Shown piece by piece: positions 16,454 to 24,638 of a stretch of DNA of 64,000 nt. Source of the DNA: UBA6016 sp964568395. Lineage in GTDB: Bacteria; Campylobacterota; Campylobacteria; Campylobacterales; UBA6016. How positions within the stretch are numbered: position 1 is the stretch's first letter; each line of letters starts with the position of its first letter. Both the position numbers and the translations under genes were made by a program. Under the pieces are notes generated by a model. The model did not search any database and was not told where the DNA came from. It worked only from the letters and a program-made list of their open reading frames with translations. The DNA is taken from contig CAZMPN010000005.1 of NCBI GenBank assembly GCA_964568395.1, forward strand, positions 1-64,000, read 5' to 3'.

Positions 16454-17218
16454 CTACTCCGCCATTTTATATAGCCCCATAAATATCTCAAAAGCGATAA
16501 GCCAGATAATAATCCACTCCAAAAACTCGCTTTTTTTGTGATTTAGTATATCGGTCAAGAACATTATGTCGTCTTTGAGTAGCCCCAACTTAAACTCCAC
16601 TATCTCAAAACGCTCCTTTAGCTCGAAAAATACCGAGAGCTCGTTGTAGAGCCTCTCGGCCGCCTCGTCGTCCCAAAGGATGTTTGGCTTATCGAGCAGA
16701 TGCATATCTACTATTATCTCGTGCCGCAAAAGCGCCAGCGAATTTGCCAGCTTGATAAGCGACTTTCGCTTTCCGAAATACCCCTGTTCCGTTTGGCTAA
16801 GAAGGTTTTTGCTTGTAGCGAGCTTGCTATCTAGGATGGTTTCGTATTTTTCAAGGCCTACGCTCTGGGAGACTATAAGCGCGGCGACAAATACGAAAGA
16901 GTCGTTTTTGGATTTTAAGAAAAGTTTGTCGTTGGTTATTTTGAAGCTTGACGCCAAAGACGGGTCTTCCTCTATCTTGTAGTCTTGGTTTATATATCCG
17001 AGCTTGACATGGTGCGATAGCGGTTTTATGAGCTGCTCTAGTTCATGTTTTGAAAACCCAAGAAACGAAATACAGCCGAACGAAGTCAAAAATAGATACT
17101 TGTCGTCTATCCTTGCGTAAAAAGCCTTCTCCAGCACGCGCTCGAAACGAACGCCGAGCCTCAGCTCTATCTCCTCTTTTGGGGGCATCTTTTCGAGATG
17201 GTAAGAATAAAGCTCCAC
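16454..17218 (-). CDS. RMD1/DUF155 family membrane-anchored protein
   Basis: 254 residues. The C-terminal sequence F-L-E-W-I-I-I-W-L-I-A-F-E-I is the family's tail-anchor-like span (about 232-250), and the preceding 150 residues are helical with the usual N-x-K-S-E-F-L spacing. Relatives include yeast RMD1 and mitochondrial RMND1; bacterial function is unknown. It starts 9 bases after the amidase stop, so it is the last gene of the pyrH-to-amidase direction. Confidence 0.75.
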   Translation of the reverse strand: MELYSYHLEKMPPKEEIELRLGVRFERVLEKAFYARIDDKYLFLTSFGCISFLGFSKHELEQLIKPLSHHVKLGYINQDYKIEEDPSLASSFKITNDKLFLKSKNDSFVFVAALIVSQSVGLEKYETILDSKLATSKNLLSQTEQGYFGKRKSLIKLANSLALLRHEIIVDMHLLDKPNILWDDEAAERLYNELSVFFELKERFEIVEFKLGLLKDDIMFLTDILNHKKSEFLEWIIIWLIAFEIFMGLYKMAE

Positions 17219-17227
17219 TAGGACCTC

Positions 17228-18400
17228 CTAGTTGTTTTGGAAGTAGTTTTCTATCCCTTCCATTATACCTTTTGCTATTAAAGCCCTGTAATAATCCTCT
17301 TGCAGCTTCTCAAGATCGCCGTCATGCGTCAAATACCCTATCTCAACAAGCACTGCCGGCATCTGTGCGCCTACGAGCACCCAAAAAGGCGCCTCTTTTA
17401 CGCCGCCGTCGGTCGTATCCCTGTATTTGCTTTTGGCGTAAGAGAGCATTCCTCTTTGCACGTCTATCGCAAGCTTGTTTGAGGCGACTATCTTTTCGCG
17501 GTTCAGGAAGTTCAAAAACGTCTCCTTGCTGAAAGCATCCATCAATCCTACGCCGTTTTCTTTTTCGGCCGCCTTCTTGGCTCTCTCGCTTCTGGCCGGA
17601 GAGAGGAAATAGGTCTCTATCCCGTGGAACCTGCTCGGCTCCGAATATCTAGTATCTATCGCGTTCGCGTGCACAGAGACGAAAATATCCGCATTCTTCT
17701 GGTTTGCGTATCTGGTGCGCTCCTGAAGCTCTATAAATATGTCGTTCTCTCTTGTCAGAAATACCTTATACCCTTTTTTTTGAAGCATATCTCTCAAAAT
17801 ATGGGCGACTCTGAGCACTATATCTTTTTCTTGCACCGCGCCGCTTATCCCTAGCGCACCGGAATCCTTGCCCCCGTGCCCAGCGTCTATGACAATCGTC
17901 TTCTTTTTGGCGGATATTACCGGCGACGGCTCCTCTTTTATAGGTTCATCCTCTTTTTGCTCCGGCTGTGTCTCTATTTTTTCGCTTTTTTCTATTTTCT
18001 TTATCATCTTGGAGGCGACGCCGCTTGTCGGATTATCTTCCATAAGCCTGACGGCGACGCTATCTTTTGTTTCGTCTATCGCAAACTTGGCTTTTTTATC
18101 CGCTACTATTACGACCCTAGTGGTCTGCTTGTCGAATTGCGCCACCTTGACCTCGGACAAAGACGGCGTTCTTGAGCTTTTTGGCTGAACTGACAAAGTA
18201 GCGCCGAAATCGAAGTAGTATCTCTGTTTTGTCTTGTCCGGCATATCCAGGGATGCTTTTTTGGGAGTGCTTAGAAGCGGTTTTGAAAGTTTTAGGGTCA
18301 CCGCATCTTCTTTGATCGAGATGTCGGTTATTTGCGGCAACGCCCCCGCAAAAAGCGGAGCTATTGCGAAAATCAGGAGAAACGCTAGTCTACTTAACAT
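17228..18400 (-). CDS. amiA: N-acetylmuramoyl-L-alanine amidase (AMIN + Amidase_3)
   Basis: I use the ATG at 18400 (11-base overlap with the previous stop) over the TTG at 18415. The 390-residue product has a signal peptide (about 1-20), an AMIN envelope-targeting domain (about 22-120), a Glu/Lys/Pro-rich linker and an Amidase_3 zinc domain (about 165-388). Zinc and catalytic motifs are visible: D-A-G-H-G-G, E-L-Q-E-R, S-V-H-A-N-A and the late V-L-V-E-I-G. It cuts the amide bond between MurNAc and the peptide stem during cell separation. The symbol follows usage in Campylobacter. Confidence 0.92.
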   Translation of the reverse strand: MLSRLAFLLIFAIAPLFAGALPQITDISIKEDAVTLKLSKPLLSTPKKASLDMPDKTKQRYYFDFGATLSVQPKSSRTPSLSEVKVAQFDKQTTRVVIVADKKAKFAIDETKDSVAVRLMEDNPTSGVASKMIKKIEKSEKIETQPEQKEDEPIKEEPSPVISAKKKTIVIDAGHGGKDSGALGISGAVQEKDIVLRVAHILRDMLQKKGYKVFLTRENDIFIELQERTRYANQKNADIFVSVHANAIDTRYSEPSRFHGIETYFLSPARSERAKKAAEKENGVGLMDAFSKETFLNFLNREKIVASNKLAIDVQRGMLSYAKSKYRDTTDGGVKEAPFWVLVGAQMPAVLVEIGYLTHDGDLEKLQEDYYRALIAKGIMEGIENYFQNN

Positions 18401-19484
18401 CCGATGCGAGCTCAAGCATCAGCTCTTTTACGCTAACTATTTTGTCGACCTTATAGCCGTTTGAGCCCGAGAAATAAAGGCCTAGCTCAGTATTTCCAAA
18501 CGCTGCGTCGGCAAGCCTGTCGGCTATGCAATACCCTACGGCCTTTGCTTCCACGCCTTGATGGCAAGGTATTACGCAGTTAGAGATGCATTTTACTTCG
18601 GGAGCGCTCTTTTGCTCTATTTTTCTTAAAAGTTCCGTCCTTATGCCTCTCGCCGGATATCCGACCGGAGATTTCATAAGTACGATATCTTCCTCTTTGG
18701 CGGCCACAAGCATATCTTTAAACACCTGAGGAGCGTCGCACTCATGCGTCGCTATAAAGCGCGTGCCCATCTGCACGCCGGCGGAGCCCATATCCATAAA
18801 TTTTTTGATATCGGCGGCGTCCCATATGCCTCCGGCGGCTATCACGGGGATATTCCCCCATTTTTTGGCCTCTTCGATAACTTCCGGAATAAGGTTTTCA
18901 AGCTGATATTCGTCTTTGAAGCAATCCTCAAACTGTACGCCTTGATGTCCGCCTGAGAGCGGCCCTTCTACGATAACGGCGTCAGGCATTCTCTTGTATC
19001 TGCCTTCCCATCTTTTGTTTAGTATTTTTAGGGCTTTTGCGCTCGAGACTATCGGCACAAGGGCGACATCCGGAAAATCTTCCGTAAATTCGGGCATGTT
19101 CGTAGGCAGCCCGGCGCCGGTAATGATAATATCGGCGCCAGCTTCGCACGACTCCCTGACCACTCTACCGTAGTCGTTTATCGCATACAGGATATTTACG
19201 CCGAGCGGCGCATTTGCGCAAAGCTTTCTCGCATTCTCGAATATCTTAAAAAGCGCCTCTTTGGAGTAGAAGCTCTCGGTTCCAAAAGGCCTTCCGTAGC
19301 TTAGGTTTTTGGCGAACTCTTTGTTGTTGTAGTATCCGGTGCCTACCGCACTGATTACTCCAAGCCCGCCCTCTTTGCTAACGCTTCCGGCAAGCTGGTC
19401 CCAGCTGATTCCCACACCCATACCGCCTTGTATTATCGGTACTCTAATCTCGTGTTTACCTATTTTCAAAGACGGCAAGCTCAT
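18390..19484 (-). CDS. Nitronate monooxygenase family flavoenzyme
   Basis: A 364-residue FMN-dependent TIM-barrel protein of the NMO/2-nitropropane dioxygenase family (related to FabK). Seen: P-I-I-Q-G-G-M-G-V-G-I at the N-terminus, G-G-H-Q-G near 174-178, A-A-G-G-I and G-T-R-F-I-A-T for FMN phosphate. It sits between tyrS (ATGA overlap) and the amidase gene, the same place as in Campylobacter. Likely detoxifies nitronates, but an enoyl reductase role cannot be ruled out from sequence. Confidence 0.85.
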   Translation of the reverse strand: MSLPSLKIGKHEIRVPIIQGGMGVGISWDQLAGSVSKEGGLGVISAVGTGYYNNKEFAKNLSYGRPFGTESFYSKEALFKIFENARKLCANAPLGVNILYAINDYGRVVRESCEAGADIIITGAGLPTNMPEFTEDFPDVALVPIVSSAKALKILNKRWEGRYKRMPDAVIVEGPLSGGHQGVQFEDCFKDEYQLENLIPEVIEEAKKWGNIPVIAAGGIWDAADIKKFMDMGSAGVQMGTRFIATHECDAPQVFKDMLVAAKEEDIVLMKSPVGYPARGIRTELLRKIEQKSAPEVKCISNCVIPCHQGVEAKAVGYCIADRLADAAFGNTELGLYFSGSNGYKVDKIVSVKELMLELASDVK

Positions 19485-20686
19485 TTATTTACCTTAATTT
19501 TTGCAAACTTTCTTTTCCCGACCTGTGCTATATATTCGCCTTCGGCAAGTATAGCTTTTACGTCGCCCATTTTTTCGCCGTTTATCTTTACGCTTCCAGC
19601 CTCTATAGCGCGCCTCGCCTCCGAATTGGAAGCGGCGAGTCCGGCCTCTCTCATAGCGTCAAGTATGCCCGTACCTTCATTAAAAATAAATTCCGGCATA
19701 TCGGATGGAAGCTCATTTTTTGAGAATACGTTGTCAAACTCTTCCTTCGCCTGTTTTGCCGCATCGGCGCCTTGGTATCTTGCGGTAATCTCCAGCGCAA
19801 GCTCCTCTTTTACTTTTTTAGGATGGAGGCTGCCGTCCTTTACGCCGTCCTCTAACGCTTTTATCTCGGCTAGGCTCTTGGAGCTGAGAAGATAGTAGTA
19901 TTTCCACATAAGCTCGTCGGAAATACTTAGTATCTTTGCGTAGATATCTTTAGGCGCCTCATTGATGCCCACGTAGTTGCCAAGAGACTTGCTCATCTTC
20001 TGTACGCCGTCAAGCCCCTCAAGTATAGGCATCATAAGCACCGCCTGCTCTTTGCAGCTGGCATAGCTTGCCTGCAGATGCCTTCCCATAAGGAGGTTGA
20101 ACTTCTGATCAGAGCCGCCTATCTCTATATCGCTCTTTAGGTGTACGCTATCGTACCCTTGGAAGAGGGGATATAAAAACTCGTATATCGAAATCGGGGA
20201 GCCGCTTTTAAATCTCTTTTCAAAATCGTCACGCTCCAACATCCTTGCGACCGTCTGCTTACTGGCAAGCTCTATCATTTCGTAAGGAGTAAGCTTTCCA
20301 AGCCACTCCGCGTTAAATACGACTTTTGTCTTTGACGCGTCAAGCACCTTAAACACCTGCTCCTTGTAGCTCTCGGCGTTGGCGAGCACATCTTCCCTTG
20401 TCAGCTTCTTTCTGGTTTCGCTCTTACCGGTAGGGTCGCCTATCATCGCCGTAAAGTCGCCGATCAAAAACTGGATATCCGCGCCGTATTTCTGGAAAGT
20501 CGCAAGTTTGTTAAGCAGCACCGTGTGCCCTAGATGCAAATCCGGAGCGGTCGGGTCAAAACCCGCCTTTACCGTATATCTCTCGCCTGTTTCCAAAAAT
20601 TTTTTTACCAGGGCGGCTATTTTCTGTTCGTCTATTATCTCGTAAGAGCCTCTTTTTATCTCTAAGAGAGCTTCGTCAAAATTCAT
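19481..20686 (-). CDS. tyrS: Tyrosyl-tRNA synthetase
   Basis: 401 residues, class I. The HIGH-like H-L-G-H (about 51-54), the K-M-S-K-S loop and a C-terminal S4 RNA-binding domain (about 335-400) are intact. It charges tRNA-Tyr. The start ATG overlaps the spoT stop (ATGA) and the stop overlaps the next gene the same way, so it is inside a coupled operon. The length and motif spacing suit the shorter TyrZ-like bacterial subgroup. Confidence 0.96.
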   Translation of the reverse strand: MNFDEALLEIKRGSYEIIDEQKIAALVKKFLETGERYTVKAGFDPTAPDLHLGHTVLLNKLATFQKYGADIQFLIGDFTAMIGDPTGKSETRKKLTREDVLANAESYKEQVFKVLDASKTKVVFNAEWLGKLTPYEMIELASKQTVARMLERDDFEKRFKSGSPISIYEFLYPLFQGYDSVHLKSDIEIGGSDQKFNLLMGRHLQASYASCKEQAVLMMPILEGLDGVQKMSKSLGNYVGINEAPKDIYAKILSISDELMWKYYYLLSSKSLAEIKALEDGVKDGSLHPKKVKEELALEITARYQGADAAKQAKEEFDNVFSKNELPSDMPEFIFNEGTGILDAMREAGLAASNSEARRAIEAGSVKINGEKMGDVKAILAEGEYIAQVGKRKFAKIKVNK

Positions 20687-22839
20687 TGATTTTCCTTGTA
20701 GGCATCGTCGCTGAAAGCAAATTCTATAAGCTTAAAATTTCTGCCGATTTTATCTTTTATGCTCTTAAAATCGTGCTTGATTTCAATCTCGACGGTGCAG
20801 TATTCCGTAAAGGCTTTAGCGCGTCCGATCTCGAGACTTACGATGTTTATCCCGTGTTTGGACAAGAAGCCCACAAAGTGCGCCAGGGCGCCTTTTTGAT
20901 TTTCTAGCGCTACGACGACCTTGAACGTCCTTATCTCCGCCTTGCTCCACTCTACGAACACCATCGGCTCGTGCTTGGCTATCATCTCGTCGGCGTGAGA
21001 GCAGAGCTTATGGTGGATGGTCGCTTTACCCTTATGAAAGAAGGCCACTATGTCGTCCCATTTTTTCGGATGGCAGCAGACGTCAAACGCAAGTTCCGTC
21101 ACCGGCTTGTTCGAGTAGAAATCGAAGTGGTCGAAGTGGTATTTTTTGAACTTTATACCCATGATCCTCGTAAACAAAGAGCGCGATTTAAGGCTCGACT
21201 CCTCTTTTATTTTTTTGACGAACTCTTGGTAGTAGGCTTTATCGCGCGGGATCTTGAATATTATCTGGGAGTATTTCTTGTCGTCCAGCCAGCTTCTAAG
21301 CTCGTAGTAGTCGAATCCGAACGTATGCGCCAAAATATTTTTGGCTACGCGCCTATCGAGGTCTTTTAGTTTTGCGGCGCAAAGATTTCTGATAGAGTGC
21401 TTCGCTCTCGAGGTTTTGACGCTATCCATCCAGGTGCATCTAGGCTGAGGCCTCTCGGACGTGACTATGGCGCATATATCGCCGCTGTTTAGCGTATGGA
21501 GCAGCGGGACTTTGACGTTATTGACGTACGCCTCTTTGGCCTTATGTCCGACCTCGGTATGCACGGCGTACGCAAAATCTAAGGCGGTGGCGCCTATCGG
21601 CAGGCTAAACAGCTCGCCCTTAGGAGAGTAGACGAGTATATCCTCGCTTATAAGGTCGTTTTTTGCGAACTCGTAGAACTCTACCGGCGTCTCGCCGTGG
21701 AATTCGAAGTTTTTTAGCCATTTTGTGGCGCTTGAAGCGTGGGTGGTCACGCCGGATTTGTAGTTGGCGTGCGCCGCGATTCCAAACTCGGCTATCTCAT
21801 CCATCTCATAGGTGCGTATCTGTGCTTCGAATATCGTATTGTCGAAAAACAGAGTGGTGTGTATCGTCTGATAACCGTTCTCTTTCGGTATTGCGACATA
21901 GTCCTTGAAGCGTCCGACCAGAGGCTTGAAGTTTCTATGCAAAAGACCGAGCACCTTATAGCAGTCGTTCGGCTCTTTGACGATTATCCTAAGCGCCAAC
22001 AGGTCCAACACCTCATCAAGGCTCACACCCTTTCTTTGCATCTTTTGGTATATCGAGAAGTAGTGTTTTACCCTGGACTTTATCTCAAAGCTTCCATCTT
22101 CAAAGCCGTTTTGAACGAGAAGCTCTTTTATCTTGTCGGCTATCGCCGCAAGTCTAGCCTCTATCGCGGCGTCGTTGCGCAGCATATGTTCGTCTATTTT
22201 TTTGTAGTCTTCCGGGAAAAGCACCTTAAAAGAGAGGTCTTCGATGTAGTTTTTTAGTTTGCTGATCCCAAGCTTATAAGCTATCGGGGCGTAAACAACG
22301 AGGCTCTCCTCCGCGATACGTCTTTGTTTTTTAGGCTCCAAGGCGTCAAGAGTCAAGAGGTTGTGCAGCCTATCGGAAAGCTTTATGACGAGTACGCGCG
22401 GGTCGTCTATCGCCGATGTAAGCATCTTTCTAAAGGAGAGGGCGGCCTTCAGAAGCTTTTCGTCCATAAACGAAGGAGGGAGTTCGTGCTCCCTTATCTC
22501 GTCTATTTTCGTAAGGCCGTCCACGAGCTCCGCAACGTCCGCCCCGAACTTCTCGGCGACTTCGCTTTTTTCAAAGCCGGTATCTTCGACAACGTCATGC
22601 AGCAACGCCGCTTTTATCATCTCGAGCGTCCCGCCAAAATGAGCGACTATCGAAGCCACCAATATCGGATGTACGGCATAGTCTTCGCCGCTCTTCCTCT
22701 TTTGCCCTTCATGGGCTGCTACACAAAAATCTATCGTCGGTTTAAGCTCGTCTTTTAGAAGCGGGGCTTTTCGTAGAAGAAAATCGGATGCGGCCTCTAT
22801 CGTTTTGGCCGCCCCTACGGAGGAAACTAACTCTTGCAA
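20683..22839 (-). CDS. spoT: Bifunctional (p)ppGpp synthetase/hydrolase
   Basis: 718 residues. Domains in order: HD hydrolase (about 35-180, His81-Asp82 in L-H-D-V-V-E-D-T), synthetase (about 225-375, R-F-K-D-Y-V-A-I-P-K and Q-I-R-T), TGS (about 390-450), a linker with conserved Cys/His, and a C-terminal ACT (about 645-715). Both active sites look intact, so this is probably the single stringent-response enzyme of the organism. The start is TTG at 22839 without a clear ribosome site, just after an inverted repeat at the rpoZ stop, so translation may be coupled to rpoZ or weak. Confidence 0.95.
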   Translation of the reverse strand: MQELVSSVGAAKTIEAASDFLLRKAPLLKDELKPTIDFCVAAHEGQKRKSGEDYAVHPILVASIVAHFGGTLEMIKAALLHDVVEDTGFEKSEVAEKFGADVAELVDGLTKIDEIREHELPPSFMDEKLLKAALSFRKMLTSAIDDPRVLVIKLSDRLHNLLTLDALEPKKQRRIAEESLVVYAPIAYKLGISKLKNYIEDLSFKVLFPEDYKKIDEHMLRNDAAIEARLAAIADKIKELLVQNGFEDGSFEIKSRVKHYFSIYQKMQRKGVSLDEVLDLLALRIIVKEPNDCYKVLGLLHRNFKPLVGRFKDYVAIPKENGYQTIHTTLFFDNTIFEAQIRTYEMDEIAEFGIAAHANYKSGVTTHASSATKWLKNFEFHGETPVEFYEFAKNDLISEDILVYSPKGELFSLPIGATALDFAYAVHTEVGHKAKEAYVNNVKVPLLHTLNSGDICAIVTSERPQPRCTWMDSVKTSRAKHSIRNLCAAKLKDLDRRVAKNILAHTFGFDYYELRSWLDDKKYSQIIFKIPRDKAYYQEFVKKIKEESSLKSRSLFTRIMGIKFKKYHFDHFDFYSNKPVTELAFDVCCHPKKWDDIVAFFHKGKATIHHKLCSHADEMIAKHEPMVFVEWSKAEIRTFKVVVALENQKGALAHFVGFLSKHGINIVSLEIGRAKAFTEYCTVEIEIKHDFKSIKDKIGRNFKLIEFAFSDDAYKENQ

Positions 22840-22840
22840 G

Positions 22841-22860
22841 AAAAAGCTTTTAAGCTTTTT
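22841..22860. repeat. Palindrome at the rpoZ-spoT junction
   Basis: Arms 22841-22849 (aaaaagctt) and 22852-22860 (aagcttttt) are exact complements with a 2-base spacer, and the rpoZ stop codon lies in it. Either strand could fold into an AT-rich stem ending in a short U-run, so it may act as a weak attenuator between rpoZ and spoT. Confidence 0.35.
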
Positions 22861-23053
22861 TGATTTTTATAAGACCTTCGCTTATCTCTCTAAGCGCTAT
22901 GTCGACAGGCTTTACTTTTTTTATGTCAAGATCCAAAAGCGGTTTTGCGCCCTTAAATAGCTCGTCTACTCTTTTATTCACGGCAACGCTAAGCAGATAT
23001 CTATCGCCGCCAGCGTATTCCAAAGCTTTTGCGTTTATCTCTTCCATTCTCAT
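22850..23053 (-). CDS. rpoZ: RNA polymerase omega subunit
   Basis: 67 residues, the short form known in Campylobacterota. Omega stabilises the beta-prime subunit of RNA polymerase. M-R-M-E-E-I-N-A-K-A-L matches the family start, and D-I-A-L-R-E-I the C-terminal helix. AAGGA lies 6 bases before the ATG at 23053; the pyrH stop is 1 base away. Its place next to spoT echoes the rpoZ-spoT pair of many bacteria. Confidence 0.93.
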   Translation of the reverse strand: MRMEEINAKALEYAGGDRYLLSVAVNKRVDELFKGAKPLLDLDIKKVKPVDIALREISEGLIKIKKA

Positions 23054-23054
23054 A

Positions 23055-23807
23055 TCATATCCTTTTTACTACTGAGCACTCTTTCATGCTACCGTTTATT
23101 ATTCTTTGCAGAACGCCCTCGCTAAACATATCGCATACGACTATCGGCAGATTGTTGTCTTTCGCCAAAGCGATAGATGTATCGTCCATAACTTTTATAT
23201 TATCTTGCAGCGCCTCTTCATAGCTTAGCTCGTAAAGCTTTTTGGCGTCCGTAAATTTGTTTGGATCCTTATCGTATACGCCGTCTACTTTGGTAGCCTT
23301 GATAATCATATCCGCGCCTATCTCTACGGCTCTCAGCGTAGCCGCCGTATCCGTCGTAAAGAAAGGATTCCCCGTGCCGGCCGAGAATATCACCACCCTG
23401 CCTTTTTCAAGATGTCTAACGGCGCGACGCACGATGAACGGCTCGCAAATCTGCTCCATTTTGATAGCGCTTTGAAGCCTAACTCTAACTCCCAAGCTCT
23501 CTAGCGCGCCCTGGATGGCTATGCCGTTTATCACGGTCGCCAGCATACCCATATGGTCTGCCGCGTTTCTCTTGATCAGGCCGTCTTTGCTGGCCGTAAC
23601 ACCCCTTACGATATTGCCGCCGCCAACTACTATACCCACTTCTATGTCGCTTTCGACGAGCTTTTTTATCTCGTTTGCGACGTATTTCAACACATCGGTG
23701 TCGATTCCATAGCCGCTCTGGCTAGCCAAAGCTTCTCCGGAAAATTTCACCAAAACTCTTTTCCTGCGCTTACCTTCGGTTATAGGTTCTTGCACCCTAG
23801 ACTCCAT
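23055..23807 (-). CDS. pyrH: UMP kinase
   Basis: 250 residues, an amino-acid-kinase fold hexamer that phosphorylates UMP. K-F-S-G-E-A-L, G-G-G-N-I-V-R-G and T-K-V-D-G-V-Y-D-K-D-P are visible. The N-terminus is about 15 residues longer than usual and basic; no ribosome site precedes the ATG at 23807, so a start further in is possible. It heads the pyrH-rpoZ-spoT-tyrS run and begins 45 bases after the phosphodiesterase stop, so readthrough from the cAMP module into this unit is possible. Confidence 0.94.
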   Translation of the reverse strand: MESRVQEPITEGKRRKRVLVKFSGEALASQSGYGIDTDVLKYVANEIKKLVESDIEVGIVVGGGNIVRGVTASKDGLIKRNAADHMGMLATVINGIAIQGALESLGVRVRLQSAIKMEQICEPFIVRRAVRHLEKGRVVIFSAGTGNPFFTTDTAATLRAVEIGADMIIKATKVDGVYDKDPNKFTDAKKLYELSYEEALQDNIKVMDDTSIALAKDNNLPIVVCDMFSEGVLQRIINGSMKECSVVKRI

Positions 23808-23852
23808 AAAGTTTTATGGCAATTGTATACAAAAAGGGCTTATTTTTCGCAA

Positions 23853-24626
23853 TTAGTACGGTATCTTGTAGCCGTCATAGAGTATCACGGCGTCTTTTAA
23901 AATATCGATAGCTTTTACCTCGCTAACTATCTCCGATTCGTAAAAAGGCTTTAGATGGTTTATATAAATATCGAAATCCGTGTGCGGGAGTTTTTTGAGC
24001 TCTTCTTCTAGCAGAAGCGGCGTCAGATGCATACTATCGTGAGCAAGTTTGGCAAATCTGGATGGAAACGAACACTCTATGACCAGGTTTTTTAGATTTT
24101 TTGACGCTTTGATTTTTGCCAAGACGGCGTCGCACGCACCGGTGTCGCTCGTTATGATGGTTTCGGCGCCGTTTTTTGTCAGCTTGTATCCGCTGCTTGC
24201 GACGGTATGGCACGTCTTTATAGACTCTATCCTGACGCCCGATATTTCAAAGGAGTCTCCATATTTTAGCTCGTGAAACACGATAGACTTTCCGCTTTTG
24301 TCTATCAAATCCAGCTCCGAAAAATCGGGCCATATCTTCCAGTTTAGTATGTTTGATTTCAGGCTATGAAGCGTATCTTTTAGGCCGTATATATGGAGGG
24401 GTTTCGTCTTTATGGCGTAGAAAGCGTCTATCAAAAAAGCTATATCTATTACGTGGTCGAGATGGCAGTGCGTCAAAAATATATGTTCTATCGCCGCCGC
24501 CTCCTCTTTTAACGGGGCTATTATGTTGCCGGCGTCTATAACTACGTTTTTTGCAATCCTAAAACATGTCGTATTTTTACCGCATCCCTTGCCTCCAAAT
24601 GCGCCCAGTACCTCAATATGCTCCAT
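23853..24626 (-). CDS. Class II 3',5'-cyclic-nucleotide phosphodiesterase (MBL fold)
   Basis: A 257-residue cytosolic metallo-beta-lactamase-fold hydrolase. The metal motif H53-C-H-L-D-H58 sits in the I-F-L-T-H-C-H-L-D-H context typical of the PDE1/CpdP class II family; later ligands are in K-T-C-H, T-S-D-T-G and I-N-H-L-K-P. Class II enzymes hydrolyse cAMP or cGMP. The gene begins 12 bases after the adenylate cyclase stop, so the cell makes the synthesising and degrading enzymes from one message. A generic MBL hydrolase is the alternative, but context favours the phosphodiesterase. Confidence 0.8.
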   Translation of the reverse strand: MEHIEVLGAFGGKGCGKNTTCFRIAKNVVIDAGNIIAPLKEEAAAIEHIFLTHCHLDHVIDIAFLIDAFYAIKTKPLHIYGLKDTLHSLKSNILNWKIWPDFSELDLIDKSGKSIVFHELKYGDSFEISGVRIESIKTCHTVASSGYKLTKNGAETIITSDTGACDAVLAKIKASKNLKNLVIECSFPSRFAKLAHDSMHLTPLLLEEELKKLPHTDFDIYINHLKPFYESEIVSEVKAIDILKDAVILYDGYKIPY

Positions 24627-24638
24627 CTTTGCTCACTT

